Positions 1-6,036 of a stretch of 6,049 bases of DNA are shown one piece after another. This stretch comes from Thalassolituus sp. (GTDB lineage Bacteria > Pseudomonadota > Gammaproteobacteria > Pseudomonadales > Oceanobacteraceae): the NCBI GenBank assembly GCA_029212275.1, contig JARGOI010000166.1:1-6049 (forward strand), read 5' to 3'. The notes below the pieces were generated by a model. The model saw only the letters and a program-made list of their open reading frames with translations, searched no databases and had not been told where the DNA came from. Positions within the stretch are counted from its first letter, which is position 1; the number at the start of each line of letters is the position of its first letter. The position numbers and the translations under genes were made by a program.

Positions 1-383
1 AATTGCGCTTATACGCCGGCAAACCAGAAAATCCTATTCAATTTACCAATTCTGGATTGGTGGTATTGGGTTGTAACATTCATGATCAAATGCAAGGTTA
101 CATTTATGTTTCGTCCACGCCTTTCTCTGCCATCAGTGATGAGAATGGGCAGGTCTCGATCGATTACTCTGGGAAAATACAACAAGTCCGATTGTGGCAT
201 GAAAAATACAACATCGATGAACGATTACATTTGATTCTTAGTGCCAATGAGTTTGAGCAATCTAAAAACACTGATGGAAGTTATACCCTTACTCTGAAGT
301 TAGAGCGCAAGTTGTCATCTCCGAGTTCTAATCAGGAAACGTCGAATACTTTTTCTAACTCATTTCGTAGAGGTTTAGATTGA
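1..383 (+). CDS. Methylamine utilization protein-like cupredoxin-type protein, 3' part
   Basis: The reading frame is open from the left edge (frame of base 3), so the N-terminus lies outside the window; the TTG at 3 is only an internal Leu codon. About 126 residues are visible. Near their start is a VVLGCNIHDQM stretch, with a Cys, a His three residues on and a Met three further (codons near 72-92). This resembles the C-x2-H-x(n)-M copper-ligand loop of cupredoxins and is typical of small periplasmic proteins annotated 'methylamine utilization protein'. A beta-rich segment ending in RLWHEKY follows, as in that family, then a Ser/Asn-rich polar tail. The family name is historical; nothing here shows methylamine metabolism. 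Its stop overlaps the start of the next gene by four bases, implying translational coupling. The missing N-terminus should hold a signal peptide and probably another metal ligand, which cannot be checked here. Confidence 0.75.
   Translation, partial: LRLYAGKPENPIQFTNSGLVVLGCNIHDQMQGYIYVSSTPFSAISDENGQVSIDYSGKIQQVRLWHEKYNIDERLHLILSANEFEQSKNTDGSYTLTLKLERKLSSPSSNQETSNTFSNSFRRGLD
369..374 (+). promoter_or_regulatory. Ribosome binding site for the TTG-started GGDEF/EAL gene
   Basis: AGAGGT lies five bases before the TTG at 380, inside the last codons of the upstream gene. An in-frame TAG at 368-370 rules out any earlier start. The first in-frame ATG is about 100 bases downstream, after the first membrane segment. 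This site together with the forced limits fixes the start at TTG. Confidence 0.7.
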
Positions 384-2752
384 TATTCTTTAAATCTTTA
401 CGTGGACAGATTTTAGTATTTACTTTGCTGGTATTCTGTTTCTCTGTAGGTTGCGTACTTGTGTTGGTCTTTTCCAGCATGAATAGCTCTATTCGTTCTT
501 CAGTAAACAGCGATATAGACGAAGCCGTTAATAGCTTACAAATAGGCGTACACAATCATCAAGAGCAACTTATCCAAAATGCAGAAGTATTAACTTCTGA
601 TTTTGGTTTCAAACAAGCAGTAGCAATGGCAGACAAGGCTACATTGTCGAGCATGCTATCAAACCATGGACAACGAATTAACGCTGAATTAATGTTTATT
701 TTGGATTTGTCAGGCAATATTGTAGCAAGTTCAGCATATGATATGACGTGGCAGATCAATTTTCCATACGAAACACTTTTGAATACTGCTCTCATTGGAG
801 AATCTTTTTCTAGTTTTTTTGTGGTCGACAAAAAAATATATAATATTGTTTTCTTACCGATTAAAAGTCCTCGTGTGGTAGCGATAGCCGGTATTGGCTC
901 AGAAGTAACGGAGTCAACCGCCAGAAGTTTGATTCGAAACAGTGAGCTTGAAATTACGTTTATTCGTACCGCGGACTTATTTCGGGATCCCATCGTTTTT
1001 AGCCGATCAAGCCCAGTTTTTGTCTCTACTCTTGCTGATGGAGAAATATTCGAGGCAACCATTGCGCCAGAAAATATACAGAGTTTATTTCGCTTACCAT
1101 TTCAACAAGGGCAACAATTCGCTAGTCGTTACTTAGACAGCTCAGATTTCGGCACAACAGAAGTAAGTCTATTTCTAACCGAAAATCTGTCACCAATATA
1201 CCAAAGATTTGAAGAATTAGTTAATAATATTCTTATTATTACCTTCGTCCTTCTAGTGCTGACTGTACTAGGTAGTTTTACCATTGCTCGTACCTATACC
1301 GAACCATTAATACGTTTATTAAAAACTATAAAAAAGGTTGCTACAGGAGATTATGAAGATCAATTTCAGTTTAAGGCAAAAAGTATTGAAATAGACGGTT
1401 TAATTACCGGATTTCGGAAAATGACATCTGATTTGGATCAGCGTGAAAAACATATTCGCTATCAATCAAGTCATGATTTACTCACGGGTTTGAACAGTCG
1501 TGACAGTTTTATCCAGATACTTAATGAAAAAATTTCTGACAACGAATACTTTGAATTAATCGGTATCAATTTAACAGGCTTTAAACAAATAAATGATAGC
1601 TTGGGAATGGATATTGGCGACGACTGTTTACGTGTTGTTGCCAAACGTCTTATAGAGATTGCAGGTGATGAACATGTCTCGCGTCAATCTGCCGATGAAT
1701 TTATGTTGATTTCAACAGGGCAAGACACCTCTGAAAATTTGGCTGAAATGATTTTTTCAGCGTTATCGCAACCCATGTTATTCGAGGATGTCACGCTTAC
1801 TGTGGGCTGTCGTATGGGGATTACAAGTTATCCAGACAGAGCGAGTGATGTTCATCAGCTTATTCGCCGAGTGAGTATTGCTCTTGAATATTCATCTGCA
1901 CAGAATTTACTTTTTTATCAATACAAAGATGGCGATGATCAAGCGCATTTGAAAAAACTGACGATATTAAAAGATTTACGCGAAGCGCTGCGTAATGATG
2001 ATGGTCAGTTGCAAATGTTTTATCAACCCAAAATGAACTTAGTGACAGGTAATATTGAAAAAGCAGAGGCACTTATTCGATGGTTTCATCCGATAGAAGG
2101 CTTTATTCCTCCTGATTTGTTTATCGATTTAGCTGAGAAAACAGGTGTTATTAGTCTGGTAACGAACTGGGTAATAAGACGCGTAATGGCAGATATAAAA
2201 AAGCTTCAGAGTAGTGGGGTATATATTCAGTTTTCAATTAATATGTCGGCGCAAGATTTAAGTAATGAACATATTAGAAAATTACTGGAAACCTGTTTAG
2301 AAGAGCACGACATCAGTCCCACGGATATATGTCTTGAAATTACCGAACGAGACATGATGGTGGATGTTGAAAAATCATTAAGTTTACTTAGTTACTACCG
2401 TGAAATAGGTTTTTTACTTTCTATTGACGATTATGGTATTGGATACTCCGCACTTTCTAAACTAGCATTAATGCCGGTTAACGAATTAAAAATTGATAAA
2501 TGCTTTATTTTGAATTTAGCATCTAATAAAGATGATCAAATCATTGTAAGTTCTACCATTAAAATGGCCCACGAAATGGGACTGACGGTCGTTGCTGAGG
2601 GTGTTGAAGATCAAACCTCATTGGATTGGTTAAAGAATGCAGGATGCGACATGATTCAGGGATATTATTTAGCTCGCCCTATGTCTCTTTCTTCCTTGAT
2701 TGAATGGTTTGAGCATTTAGAAAGACCAAAAAAAGGCTTGTTAAGGAGCTAG
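380..2752 (+). CDS. Membrane c-di-GMP protein: periplasmic sensor, HAMP, degenerate GGDEF, intact EAL
   Basis: A 790-residue inner-membrane signalling protein, predicted to hydrolyse cyclic di-GMP. Order: membrane segment about 10-32; periplasmic sensor about 33-283, resembling a double-Cache fold (the QNAEVLTSDFGFKQAV start and FILDLSGNIVASS are typical); second membrane segment 284-304; HAMP about 305-357; GGDEF-like 360-515; EAL about 525-780. The GGDEF motif reads RQSADEF (435-441), the first metal Asp is Asn397, and the usual GH is GM. No RxxD inhibitory site is visible. Cyclase activity is therefore unlikely, though GTP or regulatory binding remains possible. The EAL domain keeps E563 (EAL), N621, E653, E656, D683, D684, K704, E740 and Q760, in the spacing known from active phosphodiesterases. 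One deviation is IDDYGIGYS, where DDFGTGYS is usual. Start is TTG, overlapping the preceding stop by four bases. Domain calls are strong; the ligand is unknown. Confidence 0.92.
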   Translation: MIFFKSLRGQILVFTLLVFCFSVGCVLVLVFSSMNSSIRSSVNSDIDEAVNSLQIGVHNHQEQLIQNAEVLTSDFGFKQAVAMADKATLSSMLSNHGQRINAELMFILDLSGNIVASSAYDMTWQINFPYETLLNTALIGESFSSFFVVDKKIYNIVFLPIKSPRVVAIAGIGSEVTESTARSLIRNSELEITFIRTADLFRDPIVFSRSSPVFVSTLADGEIFEATIAPENIQSLFRLPFQQGQQFASRYLDSSDFGTTEVSLFLTENLSPIYQRFEELVNNILIITFVLLVLTVLGSFTIARTYTEPLIRLLKTIKKVATGDYEDQFQFKAKSIEIDGLITGFRKMTSDLDQREKHIRYQSSHDLLTGLNSRDSFIQILNEKISDNEYFELIGINLTGFKQINDSLGMDIGDDCLRVVAKRLIEIAGDEHVSRQSADEFMLISTGQDTSENLAEMIFSALSQPMLFEDVTLTVGCRMGITSYPDRASDVHQLIRRVSIALEYSSAQNLLFYQYKDGDDQAHLKKLTILKDLREALRNDDGQLQMFYQPKMNLVTGNIEKAEALIRWFHPIEGFIPPDLFIDLAEKTGVISLVTNWVIRRVMADIKKLQSSGVYIQFSINMSAQDLSNEHIRKLLETCLEEHDISPTDICLEITERDMMVDVEKSLSLLSYYREIGFLLSIDDYGIGYSALSKLALMPVNELKIDKCFILNLASNKDDQIIVSSTIKMAHEMGLTVVAEGVEDQTSLDWLKNAGCDMIQGYYLARPMSLSSLIEWFEHLERPKKGLLRS

Positions 2753-2759
2753 TATAATT

Positions 2760-3620
2760 ATGAAAAGAAGTTTTTTTTCATTGGTATGGGTCATTGTTAT
2801 TGGCCAGTTTGCATTATTGTCTGTACACGCCGAGCAAAGTTCGGGTCGATTGTTAGCCACCTCGGGTATCACTCAATTAGAAGGTTCAGGTGGTGGTGGG
2901 ATTACACCTTGGGCGGTGATTTCTGGACACAGCTTGGCCGATTCAACTTCATTGTCGGTCTCGCATACGAAGGTGGATGTGAAAGATTTTGGCCTAAGAG
3001 TGGATGCAATTAGTGCAAGCTATGACAACAGAATAGAATTATCAGCCGCACAACATACCTTTTCATTAAAAGGCACTGCCATTAATCTGCGCCAAGATAT
3101 TTTTGGAATAAAGTATCGGCTGGCGGGTGACTTAATTTATACAACGATGCCGCAATTGGCTTTAGGTATTCAGCATAAGAGTCTTATCGACGGCGACGTC
3201 GCGCAAGCGGTTGGCGCACGCGATAATCAAAAGGGAACAGACATTTATATAGCTGCCAGTAAATTACATTTAGGGGCGCTGGCTGGTTATCACGTGTTAT
3301 GGAATGCGACCTTGCGAGGCACCAAAGCTAATCAAATGGGCTTGCTTGGTTTTGGCGGCGATAGCAATTCTGATTATCAGTGGATGCCCGAGTTTTCTTT
3401 GGCCACTGTGATTCATCCCCAAGTCGCTATTGGTGCGGAGTATCGTTCGAAACCCGATAACTTAAACGCTTTTAAAGAAGATCCTTACCAAGATATTTTT
3501 GTGGCGTGGTTTCCCTCCAAGCAAGTGAACATCACCTTAGCGTATGCCGATCTTGGAAGTATAGCGGGGTCTGACTCGCAGCGAGGTTTATACGCCTCTT
3601 TGACTGCTTATTTACGCTAG
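2760..3620 (+). CDS. DUF3034 family exported protein, probable outer-membrane barrel
   Basis: A 286-residue protein with a clear signal peptide: basic MKR, hydrophobic core 5-20, and predicted cleavage after VHA (residue 24). The mature part matches my memory of the DUF3034 family almost end to end: GRLLATSGITQLEGSGGGG near the mature N-terminus, LRQDIFGIKYRL at 110-121, AGYHVLWNATLRGTKANQ in the middle, GLLGFGGD, EYRSKPDNL, then FVAWFPSKQVNITLAYADLG. The alternating polar and hydrophobic segments with aromatic ends suggest beta strands, hence a likely outer-membrane location; the protein ends in YLR rather than the usual terminal Phe. Function is unknown. The ATG is seven bases after the upstream stop. 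An AAGGAG sits 11 bases ahead of it, inside the upstream gene, so the two are surely cotranscribed. The stop codon lies in the stem of a hairpin. Confidence 0.88.
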   Translation: MKRSFFSLVWVIVIGQFALLSVHAEQSSGRLLATSGITQLEGSGGGGITPWAVISGHSLADSTSLSVSHTKVDVKDFGLRVDAISASYDNRIELSAAQHTFSLKGTAINLRQDIFGIKYRLAGDLIYTTMPQLALGIQHKSLIDGDVAQAVGARDNQKGTDIYIAASKLHLGALAGYHVLWNATLRGTKANQMGLLGFGGDSNSDYQWMPEFSLATVIHPQVAIGAEYRSKPDNLNAFKEDPYQDIFVAWFPSKQVNITLAYADLGSIAGSDSQRGLYASLTAYLR

Positions 3621-3651
3621 GGCACTACTGAACTATTCAGAGGTGCCCTAG
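3617..3651 (+). terminator. Hairpin spanning the DUF3034 stop codon; terminator or attenuator
   Basis: CTAGGGCAC (3617-3625) pairs perfectly with GTGCCCTAG (3643-3651). Inside, CTGAA (3628-3632) pairs with TTCAG (3636-3640) around a CTA loop, separated from the outer stem by a short internal loop. The TAG stop is part of the outer stem. Downstream sequence is AT-rich (GATATTTCAATATT) but has no clean T run, so termination may be partial. That would let some transcripts read into the globin gene 49 bases later. RNA processing is an alternative role. Confidence 0.6.
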
Positions 3652-3686
3652 ATATTTCAATATTAATTTGGCCAAGAAGACGATTT

Positions 3687-3692
3687 AAGGAG
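3687..3692 (+). promoter_or_regulatory. Ribosome binding site for the truncated haemoglobin
   Basis: AAGGAG lies seven bases before the ATG at 3700. A TTG immediately before it (3697) is in frame, but the spacing and codon choice favour the ATG. Confidence 0.75.
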
Positions 3693-3699
3693 AACTTTG

Positions 3700-4113
3700 A
3701 TGTTGCGTAATATTTTTATGTTCGTGGCGATTTCCTTCAGCGCTTGTTACGTTCAAGCAGATACCTTGTATGAGAATTTGGGTGGCCAAGCGGGCATCGC
3801 TAACATTGTCGACGGTTTTTTAGAGGAAATCTCCTACGATCGTGAAATCTATCCATTTTTTGCCAAGTCTAATATCAAGCGGGTTCGTAGCAAGCTAGAA
3901 GAGCAGTTTTGCCATCTTAGTTCTGGACCGTGCGTTTATACTGGGGACGATATGAAGAGTGTGCACACCGGCATGAATATCGATGAGGCGCATTTCAATC
4001 GTGTGGTTGAGTTGTTACAAACGGCCATGACGAAAGCGGATATTGATTTTCCTACCCAAAACAAGCTATTACAAAAGCTCGCACCAATGCGAGCAGACAT
4101 GCTGCATCGTTAG
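3700..4113 (+). CDS. Group 1 truncated haemoglobin with export signal
   Basis: A 137-residue haem protein of the 2-over-2 globin fold, expected to bind O2, NO or related ligands. Residues 1-20 form a signal peptide ending YVQA, so the globin should be periplasmic; FSAC at 13-16 also passes as a weak lipobox, so membrane anchoring is possible. The globin begins LYENLGGQAGI (23-33), the standard family opening. H89 in SVHTGM is the proximal haem ligand, and HFNRVVELL follows as expected. Aligned by eye to mycobacterial trHbN, the B10 position, usually Tyr, appears to be L41, and E11 appears to be L66; Q69 could act instead if the register shifts. C71 and C78 flank the CHLSSGPC turn and could form a disulfide. 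It follows the DUF3034 gene behind a hairpin, with its own strong ribosome site. NO detoxification or gas sensing are the likely roles. Confidence 0.88.
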   Translation: MLRNIFMFVAISFSACYVQADTLYENLGGQAGIANIVDGFLEEISYDREIYPFFAKSNIKRVRSKLEEQFCHLSSGPCVYTGDDMKSVHTGMNIDEAHFNRVVELLQTAMTKADIDFPTQNKLLQKLAPMRADMLHR

Positions 4114-4174
4114 ATCCCTCAGTGAGTATGGAACTATAACTTTCCGACGTTATCCTATTTAGCTTATCTTTATC

Positions 4175-4249
4175 GTGTTACTCAGCTTTCGTTTGGTCAT
4201 TGGTTATATTGAACCTGAGATCAAACCTGAGATTGAACCTGAGTAACAC
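4175..4249. repeat. 11-bp perfect inverted repeat bracketing the tpx leader
   Basis: GTGTTACTCAG (4175-4185) is the exact reverse complement of CTGAGTAACAC (4239-4249), with 53 bases between the arms. The right arm overlaps the last of the tandem 12-bp repeats. It could be a long-loop RNA stem in the leader or paired binding sites for a regulator. No known regulator motif was recognised. Confidence 0.6.
4209..4244 (+). repeat. Three tandem 12-bp repeats upstream of tpx
   Basis: Units begin at 4209 (TTGAACCTGAGA), 4221 (TCAAACCTGAGA) and 4233 (TTGAACCTGAGT). The first and third differ only at the last base, and the middle one at two bases. A 12-bp period is a little over one helical turn, so proteins bound to each unit would sit roughly on one face. 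The last unit's TTGAAC could be a -35 element with TATACC at 4254 as -10, but the 15-base spacer is short. Confidence 0.7.
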
Positions 4250-4285
4250 ACGCTATACCCTAATGCTTCATCTACTAAGCAACAT

Positions 4286-4291
4286 AAAGGA
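4286..4291 (+). promoter_or_regulatory. Ribosome binding site for tpx
   Basis: AAAGGA is seven bases before the ATG at 4299. It settles the start against the open reading frame that continues 33 codons further upstream through the repeats. Confidence 0.7.
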
Positions 4292-4298
4292 AAACGTC

Positions 4299-4796
4299 AT
4301 GGCGCAAGTCACTTTAAAAGGCAATCCATTCAGTACTGCTGGCGAACTGCCACACGTTGGCACACAGGCACCTGCATTTACCCTTGCAGGTACCGACTTA
4401 TCTGACATAACGCTCAGCAGTCTTGCTGGTAAACGCGTTGTTCTGAATATATTTCCTTCGATAGATACGCCCACGTGCGCTACTTCGGTACGTCAATTTA
4501 ATCAAAAAGCCTCCTCTTTGGATAATGTCGTAGTACTTTGTATTTCTGCAGATCTTCCATTTGCGTTAAGCCGTTTTTGTGGTGCTGAAGGCATCGAGAA
4601 TGTTGTCTCCGGTTCGACGTTTCGTTCCAGTTTTGGTAAAGAATATGGCGTTGAGTTTATCGAAGGTCCATTGAATAAATTGCTATCGCGTTCTGTTGTC
4701 GTGGTTGATACCGATGGTAAAGTGCTTTACAACGAGCAAGTTAGCGAAACTGCTGACGAACCCAATTATGAAGCTGCGCTGGCTGCGTTGTCATAA
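4299..4796 (+). CDS. tpx: Thiol peroxidase (Tpx, atypical 2-Cys peroxiredoxin)
   Basis: A 165-residue peroxidase that reduces hydrogen peroxide and organic, especially lipid, hydroperoxides using thioredoxin. It begins MAQVTLKGNPFSTAGELPHVG, the family's standard N-terminus, and has no signal peptide. The peroxidatic Cys is C60 in the T57-P-T-C60 motif, followed by SVRQFN. The resolving Cys is C94 in SRFCGAEG, a spacing of 34 as in E. coli Tpx. R131 in LLSRSVVVVD supplies the active-site Arg. C81 in VLCISADLPFA matches a third Cys found in many homologues. Length and motifs are complete, with no sign of damage. It stands alone between a 185-base leader with repeats and a 171-base region with a palindrome, so it probably has its own promoter. 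No OxyR-type pattern was seen in the leader. Confidence 0.97.
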   Translation: MAQVTLKGNPFSTAGELPHVGTQAPAFTLAGTDLSDITLSSLAGKRVVLNIFPSIDTPTCATSVRQFNQKASSLDNVVVLCISADLPFALSRFCGAEGIENVVSGSTFRSSFGKEYGVEFIEGPLNKLLSRSVVVVDTDGKVLYNEQVSETADEPNYEAALAALS

Positions 4797-4825
4797 CACT
4801 GACGTTACGTAATAGTTGTTTTTGA

Positions 4826-4853
4826 TACCGATACTACTCAGGTAGTATCGGTA
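4826..4853. terminator. Perfect 12-bp palindrome after tpx; terminator-like or operator
   Basis: TACCGATACTAC (4826-4837) and GTAGTATCGGTA (4842-4853) are exact complements around a TCAG loop. The position, 29 bases after the tpx stop, fits a transcription terminator. However, no T run follows on the + strand; a T-rich stretch (TTGTTTTTG) precedes it instead. On the - strand no T run follows either. A regulator site ahead of the downstream hydrolase is a real alternative. Confidence 0.45.
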
Positions 4854-4855
4854 AG

Positions 4856-4878
4856 TTCGAATGATCTTGTTTCGAATG
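4856..4878. repeat. Direct repeat of TTCGAATG, 15-bp period
   Basis: TTCGAATG occurs at 4856-4863 and again at 4871-4878; each copy contains the palindrome TTCGAA. It lies just after the large palindrome and about 90 bases upstream of the hydrolase start, so it may be a regulator site. Chance occurrence is possible. Confidence 0.35.
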
Positions 4879-4967
4879 CCCATGTTTAGGTGAGTAGTGT
4901 TGCTTTTCTAAACTTCACTTAATGTACAAAGCTTACTGACACTATGACATTTCATTCAGATGCGATT

Positions 4968-5879
4968 ATGAATCTTAAGAAAATTGCCCTTATTCCGTTA
5001 GTTACTTTAGCGAGCGCATGCTCTCCTTTAACCTTAGTCAATGGGGTGGCGCATTTTTATGATGCCGATGTGATTCGTGATGTGAGTTACGGTGATGATA
5101 CAAAGTTGGCTTTGGATTATTATCTTCCTAATAAATCGAAGATTGATACAAGCGTAGCGACACCGGTCATTGTGTTTTTTTATGGTGGTAGTTGGAATGA
5201 CGGCGATAAGAAAGATTACTCGTTTGTGGGTCGACGTCTCGCATCTCAAGGATATATTGTCGCGGTTGCCAATTATCGTCTGTATCCTCAGGTAACTTAT
5301 CCTGACTTTTTATACGACAGCGCGAAAGCGGTGGCACAAGTAATGACTGATATACGTACGGAGCGTTTCAAAGATTGGCACGCAGATGACCGTGTATTTC
5401 TGATGGGGCACAGTGCCGGTGCATACAATACCGCGATGTTGGCTTTGGATGACCGTTGGCTACAGTCACAATCATTGCAACGCACATCTCTGCTTCGTGG
5501 GTGGATTGGTTTGGCCGGTCCTTATGATTTGTATCCTATTAATTTGGAGGATGTACGCCCAGTATTTCATTACCCAGATTATCCTCCCAATTCAAATCCC
5601 ATTGAATTTGTTGATCAAGCCGATGTACCTGCCTTGTTATTAGCGCCTGAAGATGACAATTTGGTGGATACACAACGCAATACCTACTCGCTTGCCGAGG
5701 CAATGACACGATTAGATAAGCCGCATACTATGCTTACTATCAGTGGTACCAGTCATATCACCATCATCGGTACGTTATCACCGTTATTATTTTTTAAAGG
5801 CAGCACGCTTGAGCCCATCAACACGTTTATTCAACAACATTCGTCTGGGATGTCGTCAACGCTAGCATCTGAAATTTAG
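4968..5879 (+). CDS. Lipoprotein alpha/beta hydrolase, esterase/lipase type
   Basis: A 303-residue predicted serine hydrolase of the esterase/lipase group (COG0657 or BD-FAE-like). The start at 4968 gives MNLKK, a hydrophobic core and lipobox ASAC with C18; Ser at +2 suggests outer-membrane sorting. Catalytic elements: nucleophile S149 in GHSAG, acid D230 in PEDDNLVD, base H263 in GTSHIT. The oxyanion loop reads YGGSW (72-76) where HGGxW is usual. VANYRLYPQVTYPDFLYD (100-117) is typical of the family. The substrate is unknown; carboxyl esters are likely. An in-frame ATG at 4944 would add eight residues and spoil the lipoprotein N-terminus. Neither start has a convincing ribosome site, so the start is the weakest part of this call. 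It is probably transcribed separately from tpx. Confidence 0.88.
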   Translation: MNLKKIALIPLVTLASACSPLTLVNGVAHFYDADVIRDVSYGDDTKLALDYYLPNKSKIDTSVATPVIVFFYGGSWNDGDKKDYSFVGRRLASQGYIVAVANYRLYPQVTYPDFLYDSAKAVAQVMTDIRTERFKDWHADDRVFLMGHSAGAYNTAMLALDDRWLQSQSLQRTSLLRGWIGLAGPYDLYPINLEDVRPVFHYPDYPPNSNPIEFVDQADVPALLLAPEDDNLVDTQRNTYSLAEAMTRLDKPHTMLTISGTSHITIIGTLSPLLFFKGSTLEPINTFIQQHSSGMSSTLASEI

Positions 5880-5895
5880 CCATTAAATCTTCATG

Positions 5896-5927
5896 GTGCA
5901 CGTCGATATCTCATCGTGCCTTTTATT
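5896..5927 (+). terminator. Probable rho-independent terminator of the hydrolase gene
   Basis: GCACG (5898-5902) pairs with CGTGC (5915-5919), extended by G5896-C5920 across a bulged T. An alternative fold pairs CGAT with ATCG in the loop. TTTTATT follows directly at 5921-5927. The stem is short, but position and T run are right, 17 bases after the stop. Confidence 0.55.
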
Positions 5928-5982
5928 AGTGCGCGTTAAGTTGATGGCGAATCACGTAATTGGGTGTTTAGTTTTTTAATAT

Positions 5983-5991
5983 TGATATAAC
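5983..5991 (+). promoter_or_regulatory. Possible extended -10 promoter element
   Basis: TGATATAAC matches the extended -10 pattern (TGn followed by TATAAC, five of six to TATAAT) and sits in AT-rich DNA after a terminator. No good -35 is present at proper spacing. It would serve a gene beyond the right edge. Confidence 0.3.
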
Positions 5992-6020
5992 CACTTGAAT
6001 TTTAACGCTATTTTTAAAAC

Positions 6021-6036
6021 CTGACCAATTGGCCAG
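6021..6036. promoter_or_regulatory. Operator-like 16-bp palindrome near the right edge
   Basis: CTGACCAATTGGCCAG has arms matching at seven of eight positions, with one mismatch at the fourth base from each end. The form resembles palindromic operators of TetR-type repressors. It lies 30 bases after the candidate -10 element, where a repressor would block transcription. No gene is visible in 5880-6049. Confidence 0.4.

Noticed and set aside
559..1062. A 167-codon open frame on the - strand
   Set aside because: It lies wholly inside the sensor region of the GGDEF/EAL gene, has no recognisable domain, and the + frame is clearly coding.
1680..1705. Active diguanylate cyclase site
   Set aside because: The motif reads SADEF rather than GGDEF, and the upstream metal Asp is Asn.
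3697..3699. TTG start for the globin
   Set aside because: The adjacent ATG at 3700 is seven bases from AAGGAG and is the better start.
4209..4244. CRISPR-like repeats
   Set aside because: Units are 12 bp and directly abutting, with no spacers and no cas genes.
4200..4298. In-frame N-terminal extension of Tpx from TTG at 4200
   Set aside because: The 33 extra residues are encoded by the repeat-bearing leader and match nothing in the family. The ATG at 4299 has a good ribosome site and gives the standard N-terminus.
4114..4298. OxyR-type binding site ahead of tpx
   Set aside because: The spaced ATAG/CTAT tetranucleotides expected of OxyR sites are not arranged at the right intervals.
4805..4812. 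TTACGTAA palindrome after tpx
   Set aside because: At eight bases it is too short to distinguish from chance and has no partner site nearby.
4944..4967. Earlier ATG start for the hydrolase
   Set aside because: It adds MTFHSDAI before a good lipoprotein signal and has no ribosome site. It remains possible but less likely.
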